Shown here one piece after another: positions 30,308 through 38,693 of a DNA stretch of 64,000 bases (its first letter is position 1; each line of letters begins with the position of its first letter). The translations under genes were made by a program, and so were the position numbers. Below the pieces are notes generated by a model, which ran no database searches, was not told the origin of the DNA, and saw nothing but the letters and a program-made list of their open reading frames with translations. Source of the stretch: Lewinellaceae bacterium (lineage in GTDB: Bacteria > Bacteroidota > Bacteroidia > Chitinophagales > Saprospiraceae); contig JACJXZ010000007.1 in assembly GCA_020636375.1 (NCBI GenBank), positions 369,260 to 433,259 of the forward strand, in the 5' to 3' direction.

Positions 30308-33235
30308 ATGACTGCGCGATGTTTCCTGTTTTTCCTGATTTTGTTATTGCCGGGGTTTTTGAGAGGGCAAGAGTTAGCCGACACGGCCCGAGCGCGGATA
30401 TTGCTGACTCAGTCGGATTCCCTGCTCAGGAAACAGGATTTGGGTGCTGCTCTGGAGAAAGCGGAGCTTGCAAAAGAATCCTTCGCTGCTGTATTGGGCG
30501 CAAGGTCAATGGCGGCAGCAGATGCCTGGTATAAGATAGGAGAGATTTACTACTACTGGGGAAAGTACAAGTCCGCAGAAACAGCCTGGAGCACAACCAT
30601 GTCTGTCAGGTCAGAAGCAATGGGAAGCGCCCACCCCGACGTTGCTGCTGCCTGCAATGCACTGGGCGTCGCGTATATGATGCAGGGAAAATATTACGAT
30701 GCGGTAAGCGCTTATGAGAAGGCATTGAATATTATGACAACGGCCTATGGCGAGTTGAACAGCAACGTGGCCGCAACCTATAACAATATAGGCATCGTTT
30801 ACAAACACCAGGGAAAATACAGCAAAGCCCTGCAATATTATGATAAGGCCCTGGCTATATGGAAAACTGCTCTGGACGAGTCTCACCCGAACCTGGCGTC
30901 CGTCTATACCAATTTGGGCGTCATTAACTATGAACAGGGAAAATACGACAAAGCCATACAATACCACGAAATGGCCCTGGGAATCTGGTTGTCGGCTTAC
31001 GGCGAATCTCACCCTCAGATTGCGGTCTCGTATAATAACCTGGGCATCGTATATGAAGACCAGGGAAAAGACAGCCTGGCACTTCAATATTATGAAAAGG
31101 CTCTGGATATCTGGTCGGCGGCTTTTGATGGGCCCCATCGGCTGGTAGCTCAAGCTTACAATAATGCAGGGGTTATTTCCCTGAACCAGAAAAACCACGG
31201 CCTGGCCCTTCAGTATTTTGAAAAGGCCCAAAGCATTATACTGGAGGTTCTGGCAAGCTCGCATCCCGAGGTATTTGCCTCTTACAATAATATGGGTTTA
31301 GTTTATGCCGACCAGGGAGACTACAGCAAGGCGGCTGAATACTTCGGGAAAACCCTGGATATTGCCATTGATGAGTTTGGCGAAACGCACCCCTACATCG
31401 CTGATTCCTATCTGAACCTGGGCAATGTTTACTATAAAAAAGAGGAGTACGAAAAGGCGGTGCAACACTACGAAAAAGCCGTAGCTGCTTTCAATTTTTC
31501 CGGCCTGGGCGCCCTGCGCGAGGTAAGTTCCGTTCCGATTTTGCTTGCTACTTTCCGTCAGATGGGCCTTGCCCGTCAGGAGCAGTATTCGCGTACCGGC
31601 GGCCTTCAGTATCTGTATCAAGCCGAAAATAAGTTTCAGCAAGCCATGGCTGCTCTGGATTTCCAATCCCAGATAGTTGGTGAAGATACCAAAAACCAGC
31701 TGGCGCGCGAAGCGCATGCGATCAGCGCTGCTGCCATTTCCAATCAATATCTGCTGCATCAGGTTACGGACAGCAGTTACCACCTGCAGAAGGCCTTCGA
31801 CTATTCCGAGCGCACCAAATCCTACCTGCTTTACGAAGCCATGCAGGAGGCCTATGCGCTCTCCTTCGCCGGCCTGCCCGACAGCCTGCTGGAACGGGAG
31901 TACAACCTGCGGCAGGACATCGCCTTCTACGAAAAACAACGCCAGGAAAGCATTTTCAGCGGTCTGAGCGAAACGGATACGGCGGTGTTGATGATCAGCG
32001 GCAGGCTTTTCAGCCTGATGAGCGAACACCAGGCGCTGAAGGATCAACTGGAGCGGGATTATCCCCGGTATTACGGCCTGAAATACAATTTTGCTACCAT
32101 TGACGTCCCCGGGGTGCGCGACCGCCTGCTGGGCCCCAACCAAACCCTGCTCGAATACTTCGTGGGCGACAGCTCCATCTTCGCCTTCGTCGTCAACCGG
32201 GACAGCTTCCTCGTCCGGGAGATCAAAAAGGATTTCCCGCTGGACGAATGGGTGGCCACCTTCCGGAAAGCCAATGACCGGGACCACTTCGCCGGCATGG
32301 TCAGGGAATATTGCCAGGTGGCGCACGATCTGTACCTAAAGCTCGTCGACCCGGTGGCGGAACACCTCAAAGCGGAACTGATTATCATTCCGGACGGGGT
32401 GCTGGGCTACCTGCCCTTCGAGGCCCTGCTGGTGGATTCTGTCGCCAACCCCAACCGCTGGAAAAACCACCACTACCTGTTGAAGGATAAGCAGGTGAGC
32501 TACTGCTACTCCGCCACCCTGCTGCAGGAGATGCGGGAAAAAAAGCACAAGCAAGAACCGGCCAACAGCTTTCTGGCCTTTGCCCCCTATTACGACGGGG
32601 ATACAGCCCTGCTGGCCGGCTTATTCCGCTATGCGGACGAGGCGGCCCGGCAACCGCTGCGGCCGCTGCCCAGCTCGGGGGAGGAAGTGTACGGCATACA
32701 GCGCCTCGTCGGCGGCGACGTTTACTATCACGAGCAGGCCACCGAAGAGCGGTTTGCCCAGCTGGCCGGCGGTTACCGCGTCCTGCACCTGGCCACCCAC
32801 GGCAAGGCCAACGACAAGGCAGGGGACTACTCCTTCCTGGCGTTCACCGAACAAAAGGACAGCCTGGAAAACGAGCTGCTATACGTGCGCGACCTGTACA
32901 ACCTGGAACTCAACGCCGACCTGGTAGTGCTGTCGGCCTGTGAAACGGGCATCGGGGAGCTGCGGCGGGGCGAAGGCATCGTCAGCCTGGCCCGCGGCTT
33001 CACCTACGCGGGCGCCAAAAGCATCGTCACCTCCCTGTGGAGCGTAGCCGATGAAAAGACGAAAGACATCATGGCCGCTTTCTACCAAAACCTGAAAAAA
33101 GGCCTGCCCAAGGACGAAGCCCTGCGGCAGGCCAAGCTGGAGTATATCGACGGGTTAGAGGGCCATACTTCCGCTCATCCGTTTTACTGGTCGGGGTTTA
33201 TTGGGGTGGGGGATATGAGGCCGGTGGGGTTTTGA
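30308..33235 (+). CDS. Exported TPR-CHAT protein (caspase-like peptidase with tetratricopeptide repeats)
   Basis: 975 residues. Signal peptide (FLFFLILLLPGFLRGQ). About nine 42-residue TPR units at 45-390 (for example VAATYNNIGIVYKHQGKYSK, ALQYYDKAL), a helical linker at 400-600, then a CHAT domain at about 640-970. The caspase-like dyad is histidine 831 in LHLATHGKAND and cysteine 878 in VLSACETGIGEL; the conserved GARSIV-type strand appears as GAKSIVTSLWSVAD. Predicted to act in the periplasm or envelope. Divergent from the ECF sigma and TPR regulator pair. A TATCTTTA box lies 31 bases upstream of the start. Confidence 0.93.
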   Translation: MTARCFLFFLILLLPGFLRGQELADTARARILLTQSDSLLRKQDLGAALEKAELAKESFAAVLGARSMAAADAWYKIGEIYYYWGKYKSAETAWSTTMSVRSEAMGSAHPDVAAACNALGVAYMMQGKYYDAVSAYEKALNIMTTAYGELNSNVAATYNNIGIVYKHQGKYSKALQYYDKALAIWKTALDESHPNLASVYTNLGVINYEQGKYDKAIQYHEMALGIWLSAYGESHPQIAVSYNNLGIVYEDQGKDSLALQYYEKALDIWSAAFDGPHRLVAQAYNNAGVISLNQKNHGLALQYFEKAQSIILEVLASSHPEVFASYNNMGLVYADQGDYSKAAEYFGKTLDIAIDEFGETHPYIADSYLNLGNVYYKKEEYEKAVQHYEKAVAAFNFSGLGALREVSSVPILLATFRQMGLARQEQYSRTGGLQYLYQAENKFQQAMAALDFQSQIVGEDTKNQLAREAHAISAAAISNQYLLHQVTDSSYHLQKAFDYSERTKSYLLYEAMQEAYALSFAGLPDSLLEREYNLRQDIAFYEKQRQESIFSGLSETDTAVLMISGRLFSLMSEHQALKDQLERDYPRYYGLKYNFATIDVPGVRDRLLGPNQTLLEYFVGDSSIFAFVVNRDSFLVREIKKDFPLDEWVATFRKANDRDHFAGMVREYCQVAHDLYLKLVDPVAEHLKAELIIIPDGVLGYLPFEALLVDSVANPNRWKNHHYLLKDKQVSYCYSATLLQEMREKKHKQEPANSFLAFAPYYDGDTALLAGLFRYADEAARQPLRPLPSSGEEVYGIQRLVGGDVYYHEQATEERFAQLAGGYRVLHLATHGKANDKAGDYSFLAFTEQKDSLENELLYVRDLYNLELNADLVVLSACETGIGELRRGEGIVSLARGFTYAGAKSIVTSLWSVADEKTKDIMAAFYQNLKKGLPKDEALRQAKLEYIDGLEGHTSAHPFYWSGFIGVGDMRPVGF

Positions 33236-33239
33236 GGCT

Positions 33240-33944
33240 CTAAAAAACCCAATCGTAGTGGACCCTGTATTTTATTTGGAGGTCGCTGTTCCCTATTACC
33301 CTGGTTGAGGGAAGCGTACTTTGGTGGTTGTCGGGAAAGAAATAAACGCCGCCCATATTCTCGCTGCCGTCGCTGCCGTCGTAATCCCATAACCATACCA
33401 ATACTTTGTAGGACGTCTTAGGGACATATACGGGTAGTTGCCCACCGGTGTAGGGGTACTCGTTGCTGAGGCTGCATTGTTCGTGGTAGCCGGTGGTAGC
33501 TACTCTCGTGCCGTTGATGTCGATGGTCAGGAAGATATCCGGCCGGACCGAGTTGTTGTCCCAAACGCTGCCGTTGGAGCGGTATTCCGGCCATTCAATC
33601 AAATCTATCCGGGTGATCCGGACGGCTGTGGGCGTCTCGACGCGTTCGCATTCTTCTCCGTAGAAGCCTTCCGGGCAGTCGCAGCGCCCGTTGACGCAGG
33701 TCCCTCCATTTTGGCAGTCGAGCGCGTAGCAGGGGTCGTAATTCTGGCAGCGCGACCCGTAATAGCCTGGAGGGCAGTCGCAGTTCCCGTAGCCGTCGCA
33801 GTCGCCGCCATTCAGGCAGGAGACGTTGGCGCAGGGGTCGGGCGTACCGCCGCTGCCGTCTTCATCTTTTGTACAGCTGGCGGCCAGCATAATCGCAAAA
33901 GCAAACAGGGAGGCAATGAGGCTATGAAACAGGGTATTTTTCAT
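33240..33944 (-). CDS. Lipoprotein with two EGF-like domains
   Basis: 234 residues. Signal peptide ending at a lipobox-like LAASC. Two EGF-type modules follow at about 38-67 (CANVSCLNGGDCDGYGNC, then DCPPGYYGSRC) and 72-100 (CYALDCQNGGTCVNGRCDCP, then EGFYGEEC), each with six cysteines. The C-terminal half (about 105-234) is a beta-rich domain with IRITRIDLIEWPE-like start and FLTIDINGTRVA. EGF modules usually mediate protein contacts at the surface. Ends 4 bases from the convergent TPR-CHAT stop. Confidence 0.82.
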   Translation of the reverse strand: MKNTLFHSLIASLFAFAIMLAASCTKDEDGSGGTPDPCANVSCLNGGDCDGYGNCDCPPGYYGSRCQNYDPCYALDCQNGGTCVNGRCDCPEGFYGEECERVETPTAVRITRIDLIEWPEYRSNGSVWDNNSVRPDIFLTIDINGTRVATTGYHEQCSLSNEYPYTGGQLPVYVPKTSYKVLVWLWDYDGSDGSENMGGVYFFPDNHQSTLPSTRVIGNSDLQIKYRVHYDWVF

Positions 33945-33983
33945 GACGTGTCTTTTTAAGGTTGGTGTTTAGGAAAATCTCTT

Positions 33984-34250
33984 TTAATTCAGTTTCCCGG
34001 CCTGAACCGGGGCTTGCCCGGCTTCTGCCTTTAGCAGAAAGGGCCGGGGGTTTTCGCGCTTTTGGGCCGCGTCCTCTATCTCCGGGGCGGGGGCGGCAAA
34101 TCCTTTATAGACTTGTTCTCCTGTTGTTCTCGATTCCGTGGCCTGAGGGGTAGCTTGCGGCGTTTCGGCCTCCAGGTTTTCTTTTTCGCAGGCAGCAAAA
34201 AGCAGGCATCCGAAAAACAGGGCGAGGCACAATAGCTTTGACTTTTTCAT
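33984..34250 (-). CDS. Small lipoprotein of unknown function
   Basis: 88 residues from the ATG at 34250 (MKKSKLLCLALFFGCLLFAAC); an upstream in-frame start at 34328 would bury the signal peptide. Lipobox LFAAC. The mature part is polar, rich in T, Q, E and A, with no domain. It lies just upstream (same strand) of the EGF lipoprotein and may be cotranscribed with it. Confidence 0.65.
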   Translation of the reverse strand: MKKSKLLCLALFFGCLLFAACEKENLEAETPQATPQATESRTTGEQVYKGFAAPAPEIEDAAQKRENPRPFLLKAEAGQAPVQAGKLN

Positions 34251-34481
34251 GGTTGTTCTTTTTTGTGGTGAAATAAATAGCCCGGGCGAAAGGGCGCCGG
34301 TGCGCGCCCTCGCCGATGGACGGTTCAATGATGATTTTTGCTTTCTTGCTGGTTATATACCAGAAGGGGGCGATCTGTTACCGGCTTTCTTAAGAAATTC
34401 GGGTTTGTTCTTCTCCGGCCCTTTGGTTATCTTTAATTTTTGGCGGAGGAGTAGGCATTCTAAAAATTGTGTGAAAATCTG

Positions 34482-34553
34482 CCACGAAAGCACCAAAACA
34501 CCAAATCCGCACTAAAAATTTTCGTGGAATATTGTGTTTTGCTGCTTTCGCGG
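34482..34553. repeat. 72-bp imperfect inverted repeat
   Basis: The left arm beginning CCACGAAAGCACCAAAACAC matches the reverse complement of the right arm ending GTGTTTTGCTGCTTTCGCGG at about 21 of 24 positions. Its wording resembles the core of the MITE at 18129-18277. It abuts the TPR relic. Confidence 0.5.
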
Positions 34554-34864
34554 CGAGAAAAAAGCACAAAAATTTGGTGGAGGAGGCCAACGACCTTGCA
34601 AAGAAGCAGGACTTGGAAGAAGCGCTGGAGAAGGCAGAGAAAGCTAAAGAAATTTATACGGCGCTTTTGGGGGCGGAGACAGTAGAGTTGGCGGACTGTT
34701 GGAATGTTATCGGGATAGGTCATTATTTTCAAAGAAATGATCAAGCTGCAATAACCGTTTGGGATACAATGCTCAACATTCGGTTGGCTGTACTGGGAGC
34801 GCTTTTGGCTTTACCCTTTAAAGAACCGCCTCCCTTAACTACGGCTAAGATCGGAAATGAATGA
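34532..34864 (+). pseudogene. Relic of a TPR-CHAT gene (N-terminal fragment)
   Basis: 110-codon frame whose middle (EEANDLAKKQDLEEALEKAE, then KAKEIYTALLGAETVELADC) aligns with residues about 32-95 of the TPR-CHAT protein 4 kb upstream (SDSLLRKQDLGAALEKAELA, KESFAAVLGARSMAAADA), including the following GKYKSAETAW-like segment (FQRNDQAAITVW). There is no signal peptide, no CHAT domain and an abrupt change after about 34800. It appears to be the leftover of a duplicated gene. Confidence 0.6.
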
Positions 34865-34972
34865 CGTTTACAGTCACCATCGTGACAACCTTCGGTTCGT
34901 CACCGACCTTTGCCTCGGTTAAACCCCAAATCGCTAACCTATTAACCCCGACACTTATTGATCGCATGTCGT

Positions 34973-37372
34973 TTACCGCACCACACTCATCTTCCCCGCC
35001 ACAAACCCCGCATCCCCAATCAGCCGGTACCAGTAGATGCCCTCCGGCAGGCCCGCCCCATCGATCAGCACTTCGCCGCCGGCGATATTCTCGTAGGTAC
35101 GCACGCGCTGGCCGTTCAGGGCGCTGATCTCCAGGCGGAAGGCCTTCCCATCCGGGTTGTCGAACACCAGCCGCGTCTGCTGCCGGAAGGGGTTGGGGTA
35201 GAGCTGCACCTGCAGCTGCCGGGCGTAGGGGCTGGCGGCACCGGTCAGCGCGTACTCCACGCAGCCGTCGACAATGCGGGTGACGGTCCGTTCCTGGTTC
35301 TCGTTGATGATGTCGATGATCTCGTCGATGCAGATGAAGCTGTCGGGCTGGCCGGTGTAGAAGACCCGGCAGAGGGGCAGGAATTCGCTGTTCTTCTGGA
35401 TGAGGGAGTCCTCGAACGACAGGCCGATGACCTGCCGGCCATTGCCCATGGGGTCCATGGGGTAGATGGCCGGGTCGACGAGGTTCTCCACCCGCATGAT
35501 GTTCAGGCCGCTCATGGTGAACTGGTAGCCGTTGACCTTGGAGCGGGGGTTGCGGATGCCGATGTCGATGAAGGCGGAGTCGAAGTCGGCGTTGATGATG
35601 GCCAGGGAGACGGTGTCGTTGGTATTGGTCAGGCCGTCGGGGAAGGTGCAGTGGTCGTGTACGCCGTAGCCCTGGTGGGTGTGGGCGGTTCCGTAGTTGA
35701 TGCAGCTGGCCAGCAGGGCGGCGTCGTAGACGGTGACGGCGCCGTCGGCGTTGAGGTCGTTGCAGGGGGCGGGGTCGATGTCCTGGGCGAGGATTTGGAC
35801 GGCGTATTCGCGGGCGTCGGCGATCTCCTGGGTTCCGTTCAGGTCGAGGTCGCCGTGCAGTGCCAGCCCGCCGCAGTCGCCGTTGCAGTCGAGCTGGGCG
35901 TTGCCGTAGGGCGCGCCGGTGCAGTCGACGTAGGGGGGGCAGTCGTCGGCCACGGTCATTTCCAGTTTGCCGGAGCTGCGGTCCAGGATGACGCAGGCCT
36001 GGGCCCAGTTGTTGAGGGTGTCGCGTTCGATGTGGCCCAGTTTGTCGGGGGCGTTGTCCCAGTTGACGCGGGTGACGAAGGTGTAGGCGCCGTCCGGGAT
36101 GTCGGTCACGTCGACCCACTGGCAGGGGAGGCTGGCGCTGTAGATGTCGTAGCAGCCGGCGGTGATGCCCATATTGCCGCAGCCGTATTTGGGGGTGCCG
36201 GTGCTGCAGCCCAGGTCGATGACGCAGAAGCCGTTTTTGAAGCCGATGGGGATTTCCGTGCCGTTTTCGGTGAAGAGCAGGTATTCGGCGTAGCCGTCGT
36301 AGTGGAAGTGGTTGTGGCAGTTGTTCCAGGTAAACTGGTTGTTGTCGTAGGCCGGCTGGCCGATGTAGTAATCCAGCTCGCCGATATTTTCGATCCAGGT
36401 GGTGAAGCGGATGATGTCGCGCATGCCATATCCCTGGAGGCAGCCTTCCTCGATGAGGCAGGGGTCGTCGGACAGGATGCTGTCCAGCGCCAGGGAGTTG
36501 GCCAGGATGTCCTGCCGCACCAGCAGGTCGGGGGCGTCGGGGCAGTTGGGGTCGCCCTGGGGCAGGCAGGAGCCGTCGTCGACGGTGGCCAGCGGGTTGT
36601 AATTGCAGGACGCCGGGTCGGTGCAGCCGGTGACGGGGCCATCGTAGATGATCTCCCAGCGGACGCTGTCGGGGCAGGCGTCCTGGTTGTCGCCGATGCG
36701 GATGATGTACGGCGTGCCGGCCTCCAGGAAGGCGGAAACCACCGCCTGGGGCGCGCAGTCGCTCTCGTCGTCATTGAAAAAGATGGTGCCGGTATTGTCC
36801 TCGGCGACGAAGATGCCCTCGCAGGTATCGTAAATCCAGATCTTGGTGTCGCAGTCGTTCAGGCCGCAGGTGCTGATGGAATAGGCGCCCACGCTGTCGG
36901 GAGTGAAGACGTACCAGGTGTCGTCGTAGGCGGCCACGTGCTGGCCCGCCTCCACGGGGATGGCCATATCGCAGGACTGGCCCGGGCCGCAGTTGAATTC
37001 TATGGTGTAACCGGAGCCGAAGTTGCCGTCGGAGAAGAGGGTGTCGCCTTCCAGGATGATGCGGGCAAAACCCGGGAAGAAGATGCCGTCCCCGTAGGAA
37101 TCCAGGATGGACACCGTGATGCAGGTGCTGTCGGGGATGCAGATGTTTTCAGTATACAGCTGGTTGCTGGAGTAGGTTCCGCCGCCGGCGATGCCGTAGA
37201 GGTTGCCGTCGCTGTCGGCCACGAACCAACTGGTCTCGTTGGCGAACTGGTCGGTGAGGATCTCAATGGTCAGGGATAAAAAACCGCTGGTATCCGGGCA
37301 GGGCGCCTGGGCACCGAGCGAAAGGCGGATCGAAGAGAAGAGCAGGGACAGGATTACAATTTGTTTCATCAT
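34973..37372 (-). CDS. T9SS-exported lysyl-oxidase-like protein with dockerin-like calcium repeats
   Basis: 799 residues. Signal peptide; cysteine-rich N-terminal half with GCTDPASCNYNPLATVDDGS (about 249-268). A lysyl oxidase domain spans about 280-465: copper motif CHNHFH gives H353, H355 and H357; K379 (GFKNGFC) and Y411 (CYDIY) match the residues that form the LTQ cofactor in animal LOX; CQWVDVTD follows as in LOX. Two dockerin-like loops (DLDLNGTQEIADA, DLNADGAVTVYDA) lie at about 508-552. The last 80 residues are a T9SS sorting domain (LYPNPFRQQTRLVF, LPEGIYWYRL). Predicted surface copper amine oxidase acting on peptidyl lysine. Confidence 0.85.
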   Translation of the reverse strand: MMKQIVILSLLFSSIRLSLGAQAPCPDTSGFLSLTIEILTDQFANETSWFVADSDGNLYGIAGGGTYSSNQLYTENICIPDSTCITVSILDSYGDGIFFPGFARIILEGDTLFSDGNFGSGYTIEFNCGPGQSCDMAIPVEAGQHVAAYDDTWYVFTPDSVGAYSISTCGLNDCDTKIWIYDTCEGIFVAEDNTGTIFFNDDESDCAPQAVVSAFLEAGTPYIIRIGDNQDACPDSVRWEIIYDGPVTGCTDPASCNYNPLATVDDGSCLPQGDPNCPDAPDLLVRQDILANSLALDSILSDDPCLIEEGCLQGYGMRDIIRFTTWIENIGELDYYIGQPAYDNNQFTWNNCHNHFHYDGYAEYLLFTENGTEIPIGFKNGFCVIDLGCSTGTPKYGCGNMGITAGCYDIYSASLPCQWVDVTDIPDGAYTFVTRVNWDNAPDKLGHIERDTLNNWAQACVILDRSSGKLEMTVADDCPPYVDCTGAPYGNAQLDCNGDCGGLALHGDLDLNGTQEIADAREYAVQILAQDIDPAPCNDLNADGAVTVYDAALLASCINYGTAHTHQGYGVHDHCTFPDGLTNTNDTVSLAIINADFDSAFIDIGIRNPRSKVNGYQFTMSGLNIMRVENLVDPAIYPMDPMGNGRQVIGLSFEDSLIQKNSEFLPLCRVFYTGQPDSFICIDEIIDIINENQERTVTRIVDGCVEYALTGAASPYARQLQVQLYPNPFRQQTRLVFDNPDGKAFRLEISALNGQRVRTYENIAGGEVLIDGAGLPEGIYWYRLIGDAGFVAGKMSVVR

Positions 37373-37772
37373 GGAATTTTTTGCCGGATAAAATTACGCT
37401 TTTTACTTCGGTTCTTCGCCGATTGCCGTATTTTTAGGAAAACGAATGACAAAAATGCTGCCGGGGAGTCCTGCCCCCAAGGGGCCACTATGTGGTAAGG
37501 GCGACAGATTTGCGCAAAGAGAAGCCGAGGTTTCCAGCTCGGCGGGATAGCTCGCAGTGCTATCGCTCCTACAGAGCTCTTTTGCCGCTTGTTCGCTGTC
37601 CAGGGCCGATGGCCCTGGCAAAGGGCTAAAATCCCTACGGGATTGACGCAGGACACCGCTGGGCAAAGCGCTACAGCCCGCTTGGCTAGGAACCGGTATG
37701 AACTTATGTGTAAACCGTAGCCCGTAGGGACGGAAACCTAATGCGTTCGACTGAGCTCACGTCGAAAACTAA

Positions 37773-37875
37773 GGCCGCGAGGCCCTGGTTTAAAGGCCCA
37801 GCAACTGGGGAGTTCTTTAAGGGCGACAGTCAATGATAAATTTTCTATGTTTTCATCTCAAAGCCAAACACCATG
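37773..37875 (+). repeat. Leader repeat, copy A (in front of the transposase)
   Basis: About 103 bases starting GGCCGCGAGGCCCTGG and ending at the transposase ATG. Copy B at 38592-38693 ends at the start codon of the M14 peptidase gene. Identity is roughly 80 percent, including CAATGATAAATTTTCT and AACACCATGCC. Confidence 0.75.
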
Positions 37876-38343
37876 CCCAATTCCTTTTCAAAGCTGTATG
37901 TCCATCATGTTAGCGCTGTCAAATACCGCCAAGCCTTGATTCTTCCTGAATTCGAGAGCCGGCTTCATCATTACATAATAGGCATCATAAAAGAATTGAA
38001 CCAAACCCCCATCCAGGTGAATGGCATGGCAGACCATATTCATATTGCCGCCCGGCTAAGGCCGGCAATGGCTCCAGCTGTCTTCGTCCAAAAGATAAAA
38101 ACCAGCTCTTCTAAATGGATCAATGCCAATGGGTTCCTTCCTGGAAAATTTGCCTGGCAAATCGGCGGCGCTACCTTTTCCATCAGCGAAACGCATATCG
38201 ACGCACTCACAAATTATATCAAGAATCAAAAAGAACACCACAAAAAGGTTTCCTTCAGAGAGGAATATTTAAAACTGCTGAAAAATAACCGGATTGATCC
38301 GGAAGATGATTATTTGCCCGAATTTTTTGAGGGGTTGTATTGA
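37873..38343 (+). CDS. IS200/IS605-type Y1 transposase (TnpA or REP-associated)
   Basis: 156 residues, the full length of IS200-type TnpA. The HUH motif appears as DHIHIAA (about 56-62) and the catalytic tyrosine in NYIKNQKEHHKKVSFREEY (about 115-133). Such enzymes cut and rejoin single-stranded DNA at hairpin ends. No partner TnpB gene is present. Being intact and flanked by inverted arms, it may still be active, or act as a domesticated RAYT on the dispersed palindromes in this genome. Confidence 0.92.
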   Translation: MPNSFSKLYVHHVSAVKYRQALILPEFESRLHHYIIGIIKELNQTPIQVNGMADHIHIAARLRPAMAPAVFVQKIKTSSSKWINANGFLPGKFAWQIGGATFSISETHIDALTNYIKNQKEHHKKVSFREEYLKLLKNNRIDPEDDYLPEFFEGLY

Positions 38344-38591
38344 CCTGTCGCTCCCCGTACAAGGAGTATCGGGGAGCAATAGCCAAAAGGTGCCAGGGCA
38401 TTGCGGCAATTGGCTATCGTCCTTACAGGACCAGGGCGCACATGGCCATTAATCCAGGGTCTTTCGACACTGGACTTCGGCGTGAGCTCAGTCGAACGCA
38501 ATGAGCCATCGTCCCTACTGGCTATGGCTTACACATATTTTTATAAGATATTGATATCCAAAGCCCCGTAGGGGCGAAAGCCCATTGCCAG

Positions 38592-38693
38592 GGCCGCGAG
38601 GCCCTGGTTAATGGGCCAGCAGCCGGGAAGTCCTGTAAGGACGACAGGCAATGATAAATTTTCTGTATTTTCACCTCAAAGCCGAACACCATG
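38592..38693 (+). repeat. Leader repeat, copy B (in front of the M14 peptidase)
   Basis: Same sequence family as 37773-37875, with hairpin-forming CCAGGGCCGCGAGGCCCTGG (38588-38607) and GTCCTGTAAGGAC (38630-38642). It reaches exactly to the peptidase start codon, so the leader of this gene derives from, or was copied by, the mobile unit. Confidence 0.75.

Larger units (their letters stand above)
37706..38536. mobile_element. IS200-like unit bounded by 61-bp inverted repeat arms
   Basis: 37706-37766 (ATGTGTAAACCGTAGCCCGT at its start, ending TGAGCTCACGTCGAA) is about 82 percent identical to the reverse complement of 38476-38536. The transposase gene lies between. The arms contain hairpin words (GTAGGGACG, GAGCTCA) that recur elsewhere in the window. 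This resembles paired REP sequences around a REP-associated transposase. The 500 bases from 37373 also hold other small palindromes (for example AGGGCCGATGGCCCT near 37603). Confidence 0.6.

Noticed and set aside
34958..37279. 773-residue plus-strand frame over the lysyl-oxidase gene
   Set aside because: Antisense composition artefact; the minus-strand protein has a signal peptide, LOX motifs and a sorting domain.
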